Of a stretch of 64,000 bases of DNA, positions 10,285-21,000 are shown piece after piece (position 1 is the stretch's first letter; every line of letters starts with the position of its first letter). Source of the DNA: Curtobacterium sp. MCLR17_036 (GTDB lineage: Bacteria; Actinomycetota; Actinomycetes; Actinomycetales; Microbacteriaceae); assembly GCF_003234445.2 (NCBI RefSeq), contig NZ_CP126269.1, positions 2,108,001 through 2,172,000 on the forward strand, in the 5' to 3' direction. Position numbers and translations under genes: made by a program. Under the pieces are notes generated by a model, which was given only the letters and a program-made list of their open reading frames with translations, made no database searches and was not told the origin of the DNA.

Positions 10285-11360
10285 TGCTCGCTGACCAGTC
10301 CGAGCACGTCGGCGATCGACTTCGTGTCGACCGGCACGCTCGTCGGGGTGACCTCGCCGCCGTCCTGCGTGCGGAGTGCCCACTGCGGGTCCTTCAGACC
10401 GTGGCCGGTCACCGTGATGACGACCGTGGCGCCCTTCGGCACCGCGCCCGCGTCGGCGCGCTCGAGCAGCCCGGCGACACCGATGGCCGAGGCCGGCTCG
10501 ACGAAGACGCCGACCTCGGCGGACAGGATGTGGTGCGCCGCGAGGATCGCCTCGTCGGAGATCGCACCGAAGTAGCCGTCGGTCTCGTCGCGGGCCTCGA
10601 GCGCGTACTTCCACGACGCCGGGTTGCCGATGCGGATCGCCGACGCGATGGTGTCCGGGTTCTTGACGACCTCGCCGCGGACGATCGGGGCGGAGCCGGC
10701 GGCCTGGAACCCGAACATGCGGGGCAGCTTCGTGCTGCGGCCGGCAGCGACGTCCTCGCGGTAGCCGCGCGAGTACGCGGTGTAGTTGCCCGCGTTGCCG
10801 ACGGGCAGGAAGTGGAAGTCCGGCGCGTCGCCGAGCACGTCGACGACCTCGAACGCGGCGGTCTTCTGCCCCTCGATGCGGTCGTTGTTGACCGAGTTGA
10901 CGAGGTGCACCGGGTAGTTGGCCGCCAGGTCGCGGGCGATGTCGAGGCAGTCGTCGAAGTTGCCCTGCACCTGCAGCAGCTGAGCATCGTGGGCGACGGC
11001 CTGGCTGAGCTTGCCCATGGCGATCTTGCCCTCCGGTACGAGCACCGCTGCGGTGATGCCGGCGTGGGTCGCGTACGCGGCGGCCGAGGCGCTCGTGTTG
11101 CCCGTCGAGGCACAGATGACGGCCTTCGCGCCGTGCTCGACGGCCTTCGAGATCGCCATCGTCATGCCGCGGTCCTTGAAGGACCCGGTCGGGTTCATGC
11201 CCTCGAACTTGACGTAGACCTGGGCGCCGGTGCGCTCGGACAGTCGACGGGCCGGGATGAGGGGCGTGCCGCCCTCGCCGAGCGTGACGATCGGCGTCGC
11301 CGCCGTCACGTCGAGTCGGTCGGCGTACTCGCGCAGGACACCCTGCCACTGGTGGGCCAT
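10281..11360 (-). CDS. thrC: Threonine synthase
   Basis: Converts O-phosphohomoserine to threonine with pyridoxal phosphate. The 359-residue length fits the short actinobacterial type. The PLP lysine is K62 in [12 protein letters not shown]. Other landmarks are the substrate loop [14 protein letters not shown] and the phosphate-binding glycines in [15 protein letters not shown] start; 69 bp after hom and overlapping thrB by 4 bp, so hom-thrC-thrB is an operon. Confidence 0.96.
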   Translation of the reverse strand: MAHQWQGVLREYADRLDVTAATPIVTLGEGGTPLIPARRLSERTGAQVYVKFEGMNPTGSFKDRGMTMAISKAVEHGAKAVICASTGNTSASAAAYATHAGITAAVLVPEGKIAMGKLSQAVAHDAQLLQVQGNFDDCLDIARDLAANYPVHLVNSVNNDRIEGQKTAAFEVVDVLGDAPDFHFLPVGNAGNYTAYSRGYREDVAAGRSTKLPRMFGFQAAGSAPIVRGEVVKNPDTIASAIRIGNPASWKYALEARDETDGYFGAISDEAILAAHHILSAEVGVFVEPASAIGVAGLLERADAGAVPKGATVVITVTGHGLKDPQWALRTQDGGEVTPTSVPVDTKSIADVLGLVSEQ

Positions 11361-11429
11361 CAGGCTTCTCTCTCTGTCCGGTGGGTCGGTCTGGTGGTGG
11401 TGCGGGTCGGTCGGGAGGCCCGTGGTGCG

Positions 11430-12737
11430 TCAGGCGCCGACGAAGCGCAGGACACTGGTCACGTCCAGGACGACGTCCTCGCCGCGGAGGGCCGCGACGG
11501 TGTCCGCCAGGTCCGACTCGCGTGCCAGGTGGGTCCCGATGACGAGCGCGGCGGTCTGCTCCGCGGCACCCTCGGTGGTCTGCTCGACGGTCTCGACGCT
11601 CACGCCGTGCTTCGCGAGCACCCCGGCGACGGTCGACAGCACGCCGGGGGCGTCGGCGACCTGCAGGGCGATCTGGTAGCGGGTGCGCACCGTGCCGATC
11701 GGGAAGACCGGCAGCGCAGACTGCGTCGACTCGGCGACGCCGGGGCCGCCGATGACGTGCCGACGGGCGGCGGAAACGAGGTCGCCGAGCACGGCCGAGG
11801 CCGTCTCGACGCCGCCGGCACCGGCGCCGTAGAACATGAGGTCGCCGGCGGCCTCGGCCTCGACGAAGACGGCGTTCTTCGCGCCGTGCACGCTCGCGAG
11901 CGGGTGCGACTCGGGGACGAGCGCGGGGTAGACGCGGGCGCTGACGCCCTCGCGGCCGTCCGCGTCGGTCAGGCGCTCCGCGGTCGCGAGGATCTTCACG
12001 ACGTAGCCGGCCTTGCGGGCGGCGCGGACCTGGTCGATGGTCACGTGGGTGATGCCCTCGCGGTGCACGGCGGCGAGCGGCACCGAGGTGTGGAACGCCA
12101 GCGACGCCAGGATCGCGGCCTTCTGCGCGGCGTCGTAGCCCTCGACGTCGGCCGTCGGGTCGGCCTCGGCGTACCCGAGCTCGGTCGCGGTGGCCAGGGC
12201 GTCCTCGAACGTGGCGCCCTCGCGGTCCATCAGGTCGAGGATGAAGTTCGTGGTGCCGTTGACGATGCCCATGATCCGCTCGATGCGGTCGCCCGCGAGC
12301 GAGTCGTGCAGCGGACGGATGATCGGGATCGCCCCGGCGACGGCCGCCTCGTAGTACAGCTGCGCGCCGACCTGCTCGGCCGCGGCGAACAACTCCGGAC
12401 CGTGGGTCGCGAGGAGCGCCTTGTTGCCGGTGACGACGTCGGCCCCGGACTGCAGCGCCTGCAGGACGAGCGTGCGCGCCGGCTCGATGCCGCCGATGAG
12501 CTCCACCACGATGTCGGCGCCGAGGATGAGCGACTCGGCGTCGGTGGTGAAGAGGTCCTTCGGCAGGTCGACGTCGCGCGCGGCGTCGACGTCCCGCACG
12601 GCGATCCCGACGAGCTCGAGCCCGGCACCCGCGCGTGAGGCGAGCTCGTCGCCGTGCTCGAGGAGGAGCCGCGCGACCTGGGATCCGACCGAGCCGGCCC
12701 CGAGCAGCGCGACGCGGACGTTGCGGTATTCGATCAT
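11430..12737 (-). CDS. hom: Homoserine dehydrogenase
   Basis: Reduces aspartate semialdehyde to homoserine with NAD(P)H, the branch point to threonine and methionine; the metX and metY genes at 53-56 kb use the same homoserine. The 435-residue protein has the nucleotide-binding motif ALLGAGSVGSQVA (10-22), the catalytic-domain signature AVAGAIPIIRPL, NGTTNFIL, TELGYAEADPTADVEGYDAAQKA (in two parts), and a C-terminal ACT domain (about 350-425) that normally binds threonine for feedback control. The start MIEYRNVRVALLG has an AGGAACC site upstream. 43 bp separate it from lysA. Confidence 0.96.
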   Translation of the reverse strand: MIEYRNVRVALLGAGSVGSQVARLLLEHGDELASRAGAGLELVGIAVRDVDAARDVDLPKDLFTTDAESLILGADIVVELIGGIEPARTLVLQALQSGADVVTGNKALLATHGPELFAAAEQVGAQLYYEAAVAGAIPIIRPLHDSLAGDRIERIMGIVNGTTNFILDLMDREGATFEDALATATELGYAEADPTADVEGYDAAQKAAILASLAFHTSVPLAAVHREGITHVTIDQVRAARKAGYVVKILATAERLTDADGREGVSARVYPALVPESHPLASVHGAKNAVFVEAEAAGDLMFYGAGAGGVETASAVLGDLVSAARRHVIGGPGVAESTQSALPVFPIGTVRTRYQIALQVADAPGVLSTVAGVLAKHGVSVETVEQTTEGAAEQTAALVIGTHLARESDLADTVAALRGEDVVLDVTSVLRFVGA

Positions 12738-12780
12738 CTGGTGGTTCCTGTCATCGGGCCGCGGCCCGTCGGGTCGGGGG

Positions 12781-14271
12781 TCAGTGGCCGCTGCCGTCGA
12801 GGGGCACGGGCACGACCCCGGTGTCACGGGCGAGGAGGTCGTCGATCGACTCGCCCCGCACGAGGATACGGGCTGTGCCGTCGGCGACCGCGACGACCGG
12901 CGGGCGTCCGACGTGGTTGTAGTTGCTCGAGAGCGCCCAGCAGTACGCACCGGTGGCGGCGACGGCGAGCAGGTCGCCGCGCTGCACGTCGCCGGGCAGG
13001 TACTCGTCCTGCACCACGACGTCACCGCTCTCGCAGTGCTTGCCGACGACCCGGGTGAGCACCGCCGGCGCCTCGGACGTCCGGGCCAGCCGGGCCGTGT
13101 AGTCGGCGCCGTACAGGGCGGGGCGGGCGTTGTCGCTCATCCCGCCGTCGACGGACACGTAGGTGCGGGTCGCGGCGTGGGCGGTCGGCGCGTCGGCGGC
13201 GAGGGCGTGGTCCTCGGTCGCGAGCACCTGCTCGGTCCCGTCGGACACGGGCGGCTCGAGCTCCAGCGTCACGGGCTTGATCGTGCCGACGGAGTACAGC
13301 GTGATGCCGGCCGGGCCGACGATGTAGCGGCCGGGTTCGACCGCGATCTCCGGCACCGGGACGTCGCGCTCGGCGCACGCCTCGGCGACGATCGTGGCGA
13401 GTGCCTCGGCGACGTCCTCCGGCGCGAAGGCCGCGTCGGCCTCGGTGTAGTCGATGCCCCAGCCACCGCCGAGGTTGAGCTCCGGCACCGGGCCGGACGC
13501 GACCAGGGTGGCGTGCACGTCCACGAGGCGCCGAGCGGCCTCGCGGAAGCCCGACTCGTCGAAGATCTGCGACCCGATGTGCGAGTGCAGGCCGACGAAC
13601 GCGAGCGAGGGCTCGGCACGGACGGCCTCGGCAGCGGTGACGGCCTCGGTCAGCGGGATGCCGAACTTCTGGTCCTCGCGCGCCGTGGCCAGGTAGTCGT
13701 GGGTCGAGGCGTGCACCCCGCTGTTGATCCGGATGCGGACGCGCTGCACGACCCCGGCGTCGGCGGCGGCGCGGGCGACGCGCTGCACTTCCTCGTGGCT
13801 GTCGAGCACGATGGTGCCGACACCGACCTCGACCGCACGGGCGATCTCGGCGTCCGACTTGTCGTTGCCGTGGAACCCGAGCCTCGCCGGGTCGATGCCG
13901 CCGGCCAGGGCGACCGCGAGCTCGCCACCGGTGCAGACGTCGACGCGCAGGCCCGCCTCGGCCATCCACGCCACGACCTGCGTCGTCAGGAACGCCTTGC
14001 CGGCGTAGTAGACGTGCGCCCGCGTGCCGATCCGGCCGAACGCCTCGGCGAAGGCGTCGCGGACCCGCACGGCGCGGGACTGCACGTCGCGCTCGTCGAC
14101 CACGTAGAGCGGCGTACCGAACTGCGCGACGAGGTCCGTCGCGGTGACACCGCCCACGACCAGCGTGCCGTCGTCCGTCCGCGTCGCGGACGCTGGCCAG
14201 ATGCGGTCCACCAGTTCGGAGGCGTCCGTCGGGAACCGCAGTCGCTGCGGGGCAAGGGGGTTCTCGCTCAC
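12781..14271 (-). CDS. lysA: Diaminopimelate decarboxylase
   Basis: The last step of lysine synthesis: meso-diaminopimelate to lysine and CO2, PLP-dependent. The 496-residue product has the PLP lysine in YYAGKAFLT, the fold-type III TIM-barrel, HIGSQI, LNLGGGWGIDY (phosphate loop), the EPGRYIVG segment and the C-terminal catalytic cysteine in KHCESGDVVV. An acidic and alanine-rich insert lies before VSVDGGMSDN, making it slightly long for the family. The GTG start is eight bases after a TAGGAT -10, so the mRNA is probably leaderless. First gene of the lysA-hom-thrC-thrB run. Confidence 0.96.
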   Translation of the reverse strand: MSENPLAPQRLRFPTDASELVDRIWPASATRTDDGTLVVGGVTATDLVAQFGTPLYVVDERDVQSRAVRVRDAFAEAFGRIGTRAHVYYAGKAFLTTQVVAWMAEAGLRVDVCTGGELAVALAGGIDPARLGFHGNDKSDAEIARAVEVGVGTIVLDSHEEVQRVARAAADAGVVQRVRIRINSGVHASTHDYLATAREDQKFGIPLTEAVTAAEAVRAEPSLAFVGLHSHIGSQIFDESGFREAARRLVDVHATLVASGPVPELNLGGGWGIDYTEADAAFAPEDVAEALATIVAEACAERDVPVPEIAVEPGRYIVGPAGITLYSVGTIKPVTLELEPPVSDGTEQVLATEDHALAADAPTAHAATRTYVSVDGGMSDNARPALYGADYTARLARTSEAPAVLTRVVGKHCESGDVVVQDEYLPGDVQRGDLLAVAATGAYCWALSSNYNHVGRPPVVAVADGTARILVRGESIDDLLARDTGVVPVPLDGSGH

Positions 14272-14279
14272 GGGACCCG

Positions 14280-14285
14280 ATCCTA
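14280..14285 (-). promoter_or_regulatory. Putative -10 element for a leaderless lysA transcript
   Basis: On the minus strand the bases TAGGAT lie eight bases before the lysA GTG. No Shine-Dalgarno is visible between them. TAnnnT at this spacing is the usual arrangement for leaderless actinobacterial genes. It suggests that lysA-hom-thrC-thrB has its own promoter, separate from argS and the LmeA-like gene. Confidence 0.45.
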
Positions 14286-14329
14286 GCGAGCCGAACCGCG
14301 CCTCCTCGTCGTGTGACGGAACCGCGTCG

Positions 14330-15085
14330 TCAGCCGCAGCTGCCGACGGTGCGGAGTCCCTGCTCGGTGAGGGGCAGGGCGTCGGCGGTGATGCGCACCG
14401 TGGCCTGCCGCTGCGAGACGTCGAAGGAGCGGACGCGGAGCGCCTCCGGCAGGAACGTCGCCGTGCACACCTGCACGGGCACGTTCGTGACGCCGGGGAT
14501 CTTCTCGAGCTGCAGGCCGAGGGCCGAGTTCGTGATGCGCACCGTCTTCGGCGTGATCGTCACGCCCTTGCCGTCGTCCTGCGCGACGACCTGGCCGCGG
14601 GCCGCGTAGGTGATGTCGTAGCCGAGCACGGCCGTCGAGCCGGAGAGCTCGACGCCGCCGTCCACCAGGGTCATCCGGTCGAACAGCGGGCTGTACTTCG
14701 CCAGGTCCTTGATGCTCGACGCCGCGAGCGTGACGTGTCCGTCGACGTCGTGCACGTCGCCCTTCCCGTCGACCGGGACGTCCTCGGCGGTGACCTCGGC
14801 GGCGAGCGGGACGCCGTCGACGGTGAGCTTCGACGACGAGATCGCCACCCGGTCGAGCGTGCCGCGGAGGAGCTGCGGGATGACGATGCCGTCGGCGTGC
14901 GCGTCCACCTGGCCGGTCGTGCCGTCGGGCAGCGCCTGCTCGACCTGCTCGGCGATGATGCGGTCGACGACGCCGCGGAGCACGAACTCGGCGACGACGA
15001 CGAGTCCGGCGAGCACGACGAGCACCACGACGAGGACGACGGGCCAGCGACGGCGCTTCCGGGGGGTCTCGGTGGCGGCGGACAT
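14330..15085 (-). CDS. LmeA-like (DUF2993) membrane-anchored protein
   Basis: A 251-residue protein with a basic N-terminus (PRKRRR), one membrane anchor (about 13-35) and a long beta-rich domain with repeated V-x-I-x-x-x segments. This layout and the DGIVIPQLLRGTLDRVAI region match the DUF2993/LmeA family, periplasmic lipid-binding-like proteins that in mycobacteria aid lipomannan maturation. No role is proven outside mycobacteria, and this organism need not make lipomannan. The ATG at 15085 places the anchor at the N-terminus. It lies between argS and lysA, separated from argS by a strong hairpin. Confidence 0.7.
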   Translation of the reverse strand: MSAATETPRKRRRWPVVLVVVLVVLAGLVVVAEFVLRGVVDRIIAEQVEQALPDGTTGQVDAHADGIVIPQLLRGTLDRVAISSSKLTVDGVPLAAEVTAEDVPVDGKGDVHDVDGHVTLAASSIKDLAKYSPLFDRMTLVDGGVELSGSTAVLGYDITYAARGQVVAQDDGKGVTITPKTVRITNSALGLQLEKIPGVTNVPVQVCTATFLPEALRVRSFDVSQRQATVRITADALPLTEQGLRTVGSCG

Positions 15086-15157
15086 GCGTCCCACCCTGCC
15101 AGGCGCTCCCGGCAGCGCGCCGGGAGGTGCGGGGTGGCGGTCGTGCACACCGCGGGA

Positions 15158-15195
15158 CGGACACAGCACCGCGGGAAGCTGCGGTGCTGTGTCCG
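15158..15195 (-). terminator. Perfect 15-bp hairpin between argS and the LmeA-like gene
   Basis: CGGACACAGCACCGC and its exact complement flank an 8-base loop, directly after the argS stop in the direction of transcription. The stem is long, GC-rich and perfect, but no T-run follows. Its position argues for a terminator of the U-less type. Base identity was read directly; termination is inferred. Confidence 0.7.
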
Positions 15196-15217
15196 GAACC
15201 TGGCTCTGCGCGAAGTA

Positions 15218-16888
15218 CTACATGCGCGAGGGGGCGCTCACGCCGAGCAGCCCGAGGCCGTTGCGCACGACCTGGCCGGTGGCGTCGTTCACCCAGAGGC
15301 GGGTGCGGTGCAGGTCGGTCACCGGCTCGTCGCCGAGGGGCGTCACGCGGCAGGAGTCGTACCAGCGGTGGTAGAGCCCGGCGAGCTGCTCGATGTACCG
15401 GGCGATGCGGTGCGGCTCGCGCAGCTCGGCGGCCTGGCGCACGACGCGCGGGTACTCGGCGAGGGCCCCGAGCAGCGCCCCCTCGGACTCGTGCGTCAGC
15501 AGCGAGGCGTCGAAGGCGGAGCGGTCGACCCCGGCGGCAGCGGCGTTGCGCGCGACCGACTGCGTGCGGGCGTGGGCGTACTGGACGTAGAAGACGGGGT
15601 TGTCGTTCGTGCGCTTGGTGAGCAGGTCGAGGTCGATGTCGATCGAGGTGTCGCTCGCGAACCGCACGAGGGCGTAGCGGCCGGCGTCCACGCCGACGGC
15701 GTCGACGAGGTCCTCCATCGACACGATCGTGCCGTTGCGCTTCGACATCCGGAACGGCTGCCCGTCCTTGAGCAGGTTGACCATCTGCCCGATGAGGATC
15801 TCGAGGTTCTTGCCCGGTTCGTCACCGAACGCGGCGCACATCGCCATCATGCGGCCGACGTAGCCGTGGTGGTCGGCGCCGAGCATGATGAGGTTGCGCT
15901 CGAACCCGCGCTCGCGCTTGTCGAGGTAGTACGCCAGGTCGCCGGCGATGTAGGCGGGCTCGCCGTCGGACTTGATGACGACGCGGTCGCGGTCGTCGCC
16001 GAAGTCGGTCGTGCGGAGCCAGAGCGCCCCCTCGGCCTCGTACATCATGCCGAGCGACCGCAGCCGCTCGATCGCGCGGTCGACCGCCTTCGACTCGTGC
16101 AGGGCGTTCTCGTGGAAGTAGACGTCGAAGTCCACGCCGAAGTCGTGCAGCGAGGACTTGATGTCGGCGAACATGAAGTCGACGCCCTCGCGGCGGAAGA
16201 GCTCCTGCGCCTCGTCGCGCGGCATGTCGCTGACGTCGGTGCCAGCGGGCAGCGTCGCGATGACACGGGCGGCGATCTCGGCGATGTAGGAGCCGCCGTA
16301 GCCGTCCTCCGGGGTCGGCTCGCCGAGCGCGCTCGCGACGAGCGACCGGGCGAAGCGGTCGATCTGCGCGCCGTGGTCGTTGAAGTAGTACTCCCGGGTG
16401 ACCAGGCCGCCCTGCGCCTGGAACACGCGGGCCAGCGAGTCGCCGACGGCCGCCCAGCGCACGCCGCCCATGTGGATGGGGCCGGTCGGGTTCGCGGACA
16501 CGAACTCCAGGTCGATGCGGACGCCGTCGTACAGGTCGCCGTGCCCGAAGGACTCGCCGCCGTCGACGATCGTGCGGGCGATCTCCCCCGCAGCCGCGGC
16601 GTCGAGCGTGATGTTGATGAAGCCCGGGCCGGCGATGTCCACCGATGCCACGCCGTCGAGCTCCGTCAGCTCGCCCGCGATCTCGGTCGCGAGGTCGCGG
16701 GGGTTCGTGCCGAGCCGCTTCGCGAGCTGCATGGCGGCGTTCGACGCCCAGTCGCCGTGCGCGCGGTTCTTCGGCCGCTCGAGCGCCACGTGGGACTCCC
16801 CGATCGTCACGGTCTCGGACGCGCCTCGTCGCTCGACGATCCCGGTCAGGATCGACAGGTACGCGGCGGAGAGTTCGGCAGGAGTCAC
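15218..16888 (-). CDS. argS: Arginyl-tRNA synthetase
   Basis: Charges tRNA-Arg with arginine. The 556-residue class I synthetase has an N-terminal Arg-tRNA-synthetase additional domain, the HIGH-type motif as HMGG in [13 protein letters not shown] (about 134-146), the KMSKS loop as [10 protein letters not shown], and the C-terminal anticodon-binding DALR domain ending in [11 protein letters not shown]. The GTG at 16888 ([11 protein letters not shown]) is chosen because the family starts close to this point; a GTG 33 bp upstream is possible. It is divergent from a lipoprotein gene and heads the argS-to-prmC string. Confidence 0.95.
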   Translation of the reverse strand: MTPAELSAAYLSILTGIVERRGASETVTIGESHVALERPKNRAHGDWASNAAMQLAKRLGTNPRDLATEIAGELTELDGVASVDIAGPGFINITLDAAAAGEIARTIVDGGESFGHGDLYDGVRIDLEFVSANPTGPIHMGGVRWAAVGDSLARVFQAQGGLVTREYYFNDHGAQIDRFARSLVASALGEPTPEDGYGGSYIAEIAARVIATLPAGTDVSDMPRDEAQELFRREGVDFMFADIKSSLHDFGVDFDVYFHENALHESKAVDRAIERLRSLGMMYEAEGALWLRTTDFGDDRDRVVIKSDGEPAYIAGDLAYYLDKRERGFERNLIMLGADHHGYVGRMMAMCAAFGDEPGKNLEILIGQMVNLLKDGQPFRMSKRNGTIVSMEDLVDAVGVDAGRYALVRFASDTSIDIDLDLLTKRTNDNPVFYVQYAHARTQSVARNAAAAGVDRSAFDASLLTHESEGALLGALAEYPRVVRQAAELREPHRIARYIEQLAGLYHRWYDSCRVTPLGDEPVTDLHRTRLWVNDATGQVVRNGLGLLGVSAPSRM

Positions 16889-16947
16889 GGCGGACGAGTC
16901 TACCGGGACACCCAGGTGCACGCCGGACGATGCACCATCATGTCGGG

Positions 16948-17517
16948 ATGACGACCCGCAGCCGTGCCCGGGCGATCACCCTCGCCGTCGCCGCCTCCGT
17001 CGCCGCGCTCGTGCTGACTGGCTGCTCGGGCGGCGGGGACCGCGCTCCGTCGGCCAGCGCGACCCCGGTCGGGACGCCGGTGTCGCAGTCCTGCGCCGCG
17101 CTGCTGCCGAGCGCCGCCCTGTCCGTCTACGGCGAGACCTTCGCGCTCGACGACTCGTACCGGCCGGCCGCGCGGACCCCGGCCGCGACGATCGCCGCCC
17201 AGCGCGGCCGCGTCTGCCGGTTCCGCAGCGCCGGCGACGACGCCACGACGATCACACTGGCCGTCGCCGACCTGCCTGAGAAGTCGCTCACGAACCTGAA
17301 GGACGCCCTGTTCGAGCGCGGCGGTTCCGTGCCGACCTACCGGGTCGAGGGCTACTTCTCGTTCGCCGACGGGGTCGGTCGGGCCGACGCGTTCGCCGAC
17401 CCGTACTGGATCACCGCGCAGTCGACGCTCTTCACCGAGCCCGGGGGCGCCCAGCCCGTCATCGACGCCGCTCGCTCCGCCCTGCAGGCAACCGCCTCCG
17501 CCACACCGGCGGGCTGA
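16948..17517 (+). CDS. Putative lipoprotein of unknown function
   Basis: A 189-residue exported protein: basic start (TTRSRARA), hydrophobic signal stretch, and a lipobox LTGC with the lipidated cysteine near residue 27, followed by a Gly/Ser/Thr linker. Two further cysteines (in SQSCAAL and RVCRF) could form a disulfide. No domain is recognised. An in-frame ATG 18 bp upstream is an alternative start. The gene diverges from argS and is followed by a GC-rich hairpin and a tRNA gene. Confidence 0.75.
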   Translation: MTTRSRARAITLAVAASVAALVLTGCSGGGDRAPSASATPVGTPVSQSCAALLPSAALSVYGETFALDDSYRPAARTPAATIAAQRGRVCRFRSAGDDATTITLAVADLPEKSLTNLKDALFERGGSVPTYRVEGYFSFADGVGRADAFADPYWITAQSTLFTEPGGAQPVIDAARSALQATASATPAG

Positions 17518-17559
17518 CGGACGGCGTCCGCCGCTGCGGACGCTGACGGCAGCGAGCGG

Positions 17560-17650
17560 CGAGCGACGGGCTCGCCCAGCGGGCAAGGCGCAGCAGGCAG
17601 GACGCCGCGAGCAGGGCGCAGCGGGCAGGGCGCGGCGGGCAGGGCGAAGC
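17560..17650. repeat. Short GCAGGGCG-type direct repeats
   Basis: About six imperfect copies of a 13-14 bp unit related to GCAGCGGGCAGGGCG lie in tandem downstream of the lipoprotein gene. No reading frame of interest is present. The block is purine/G-biased on the plus strand and abuts the hairpin at 17658. Function unknown; possibly replication slippage. Confidence 0.6.
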
Positions 17651-17657
17651 GGGAGGT

Positions 17658-17705
17658 GACGGACGGGAGGCGCGGTGCCAGGCCGCCACGGGCCTCCCGT
17701 CCGTC
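17658..17705 (+). terminator. Perfect 14-bp hairpin after the lipoprotein gene
   Basis: GACGGACGGGAGGC and its exact complement GCCTCCCGTCCGTC are separated by 20 bases that can pair further. The hairpin lies between the lipoprotein gene and tRNA-Arg, both on the plus strand, so a terminator is the simplest reading; no T-tract follows. The same arm sequence recurs in the array at 59.7 kb. Confidence 0.65.
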
Positions 17706-17786
17706 GTCAGCCCCGTCCTGCGCCGCGCGCGACACGCGCTGTCCGGAAGCGCTCCCGGGACCTGCTACGGTTGGTGACACCCCTCG

Positions 17787-17858
17787 GCCCCCATAGCTCA
17801 GGGGATAGAGCACTGCCCTCCGGAGGCAGGGGCGGAGGTTCGAATCCTCCTGGGGGCA
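17787..17858 (+). tRNA. tRNA-Arg (anticodon CCG)
   Basis: A full cloverleaf can be drawn. The acceptor stem is GCCCCCA with TGGGGGC and discriminator A. The D arm is GCTC AGGGGATA GAGC. The anticodon arm is CTGCC with loop CTCCGGA and GGCAG, anticodon CCG at 17820-17822. The T arm is GGAGG TTCGAAT CCTCC. It reads CGG, a frequent arginine codon at this GC content. CCA is not encoded (the genome continues CA after the discriminator base), which is normal in actinobacteria. Confidence 0.96.
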
Positions 17859-18009
17859 CACTTCTCATCCTCTCGCGGCTGCGCAGCCCGCCGGCTCGTC
17901 GTCCCACCGGGCCACGCATCGTCGTGACACCCCGTGTTTCCCTGCGCGTCACCTCGGGTCACTACGCTCCTGGGCCGGTCGTCCCGCACGCGGCCGGGAA
18001 ACGAGCACG

Positions 18010-21000
18010 ATGACCCCCGACGCCCCCGCCGGCACCGTGCAGCAGGAGCTCGCGCGCGCGGCCCACGCGCCCGCGCCCCGCACCCTGCTCGACGTCCTCG
18101 CCGCGACGGCCGCCGCGCACCCCGACGCCACCGCGCTCGAGGACCCCGACGGCACCCTCGACTACGCCGCCCTGCTGCGCACCGTGCACGAGCGGGCCGA
18201 CGACCTGGCCCGGCGGGGCGTCCGGCGGGGCGACCGGGTCGGGGTGCGGATCCCCTCCGGCGGACGTGACCTGTACCTGTCGATCCTCGCCGTGCTCGCC
18301 GCGGGGGCCGCCTACGTGCCCGTCGACGCCGACGACCCCGAGGAACGCGCCACGCTGGTGTTCGGCGAGGCCGGTGTCGTCGGCGTGATCGGTGCGGGCG
18401 GCGTCCTGCGGGACCGCGACGGCGCCGAGCTGCCGGTGACGGACCCTGCGGCGAGCGCCGAGCTCCCCCGCGAGACCGACGACGCGTGGATCATCTTCAC
18501 CTCCGGTTCGACGGGTGTGCCCAAGGGTGTGGCGGTCACCCACCGCAGTGCTGCGGCGTTCGTGGACGCCGAGGCCCGGATGTTCCTGCAGGCGGCGCCG
18601 ATCGGTCCGGGTGACCGGGTGCTGGCGGGGCTGAGCGTGGCGTTCGACGCGTCGTGCGAGGAGATGTGGCTGGCGTGGGGGCACGGCGCGGCGCTGGTGC
18701 CGGCGCCCCGGTCGTTGGTGCGGACGGGGGTGGACCTCGGGCCGTGGCTCATCGCGCACGCGATCACGGTGGTGTCGACGGTGCCGACGCTCGCGGCCCT
18801 CTGGCCGGACGACGCGCTCGAGCAGGTACGACTGGTGATCTTCGGTGGTGAGGCGTGCCCGCCGGAGCTGGCGGCGCGCATCGCCTCGCGCGATCGGGAG
18901 CTCTGGAACACGTACGGTCCGACCGAGGCCACCGTCGTCGCGTGCGGCGCGCTGATGGACGGCGGGTCACCGGTGCGGATCGGGTTGCCGCTGGACGGGT
19001 GGGACCTGGCCGTCGTCGACGCGTCGGGTGTCCGTGTTGCGCCCGGTGGTGTCGGGGAGCTGGTGATCGGTGGTGTCGGGCTGGGGCGGTACCTGGACCC
19101 GGCGAAGGACGCCGAGAAGTACGCGCCGTTCCCCGAGCTCGGGTGGGAGCGGGCGTACCGGAGCGGGGACCTGGTGCGGTACGAGCCCGAGGGGCTGGTG
19201 TTCCAGGGGCGTGCGGACGACCAGGTGAAGCTCGGTGGTCGGCGGATCGAGCTCGGCGAGGTCGACGCGGCGCTGCAGGCCCTGGACGACGTCGCCGGCG
19301 GTGCCGCGGTGGTGCAGCGGACACCCGCGGGCAACCAGGTGCTGGTCGGGTACGTCGCCCCGGTGTCCGGCGCGACGGTGGACGTGGCCGCGGCCAACGT
19401 CCGGCTGCGGCAGGAGCTGCCCGCGGCCCTGGTTCCGCTGGTCGCGGTGGTCGACTCCCTGCCGACGCGGACGTCGGGCAAGGTCGACCGCGCGGCGCTG
19501 CCGTGGCCGTTGCCCGGGGCATCGGACGCGGCGGTGCTGCCGGACACGGTGGCGTGGATCGCCGAGCGGTGGTCGGCGATCCTCGGGGTGCCGGTGGTGA
19601 GCGTCGACGACGACTTCTTCGCGCACGGCGGCGGGTCGTTGACGGCGGCGCAGCTCGTGTCGGCCGTCCGGGAGCGGTTCCCGACGACGACGGTCGCGGA
19701 CGTGTACGACCACCCGCGGATCGGGGCGTTGGCGGCGGCGCTCGACGAGTCCGGGCCGGTGTCGGCCTCGGCGCGCGACGTGGCTCCGGTCCCCCCGGCG
19801 ACGGGCCTGCTCATGACGTTGCTCGGACTGCCGGTGCAGGTGCTCCGGGGGCTGCGGGTGCTGACCTGGACGGCGCTGGTGGCGGCGGTGCTGCACGCGA
19901 CGACGCTGCCGTTCCTGCCGGTGCTGCCCTGGCCGGTGCTCGTGCTGGCGCTCCTGGTGTTCGTGACGCCGATCGGCAAGATGGCGGTGACCGTGGTGCT
20001 GGCGCGGCTGCTGCTCGCCGGGGTCCGGCCGGGGTCGTACCCCCGTGGCGGTCCGGTGCACCTGCGGGTGTGGCTGGCCGAGCGCATCGCCGAGGCGGTC
20101 GACGGCCCCTCGACGGCGGGCGCCCCGTGGATCAGCTACTACGCCCGGGCGCTCGGGGCGCGGATCGGCCGGGACGTCGACCTGCACACGCTGCCACCCG
20201 TGACCGGGATGCTCACGATCGGCAGGCGTGCGTCGATCGAGCCCGAGGTCGACCTGGCCGGGCACTGGCTCGACGGCGACGTGTTCCACCTGGGGCACGT
20301 GCGCGTCGACGAGGACGCCGTGGTGCGCAGCCGGACGACGCTGCTGCCGGGGGCGCACGTCGGTGCGGGTGCCGAGGTCACCGCCGGTTCCGCGGTCGGC
20401 GGGCCGGTCCCGGCAGGCGAACGCTGGGCAGGGGCGCCGGCGGAGCGCGTCGGGTCGGCCCGTGACGACCGGGAGGCCCGCCCCGCCGCCCGCAGGCGCT
20501 GGCTGCTCGCGTACGGGGCCGGGTCCCTGGCCGTGGCCGGGTTGCCGGTGGTCGGCGTCGCGGTCGGACTGCTCGTCGCGGTCGCCCTGGTCGGGCGGGC
20601 GTCGACCCTGGGCGACGCGCTGCTCCGAGCGCTCGTGACGGTCCCCCTGGCGACGGTCGTCGCCGGTGCGGTGTACGCGCTGCTGGTGGTGGTCGCGGTG
20701 CGGCTGCTCGGCCTCGGCCTGCACGAGGGGCGGCACCCGGTGCGTTCCCGGATCGGCTGGCAGGTGTGGTCGACCGAGCGGGTGCTCGACGCGGCGCGCA
20801 CCCTGCTGTTCCCGCTGTACGCCTCGCTCGTGACGCCGGTGTGGCTGCGGCTGCTCGGCGCTCGGGTCGGTCGGGACACCGAGATCTCGACGGTGCTGCT
20901 CATCCCCGCGCTGACGCAGATCGCGTCGGGGGCGTTCCTGGCCGACGACACGATGGTGGCGACGTACGAGCTCGGCGGCGGTCGGGTGCGGATCGGTCGG

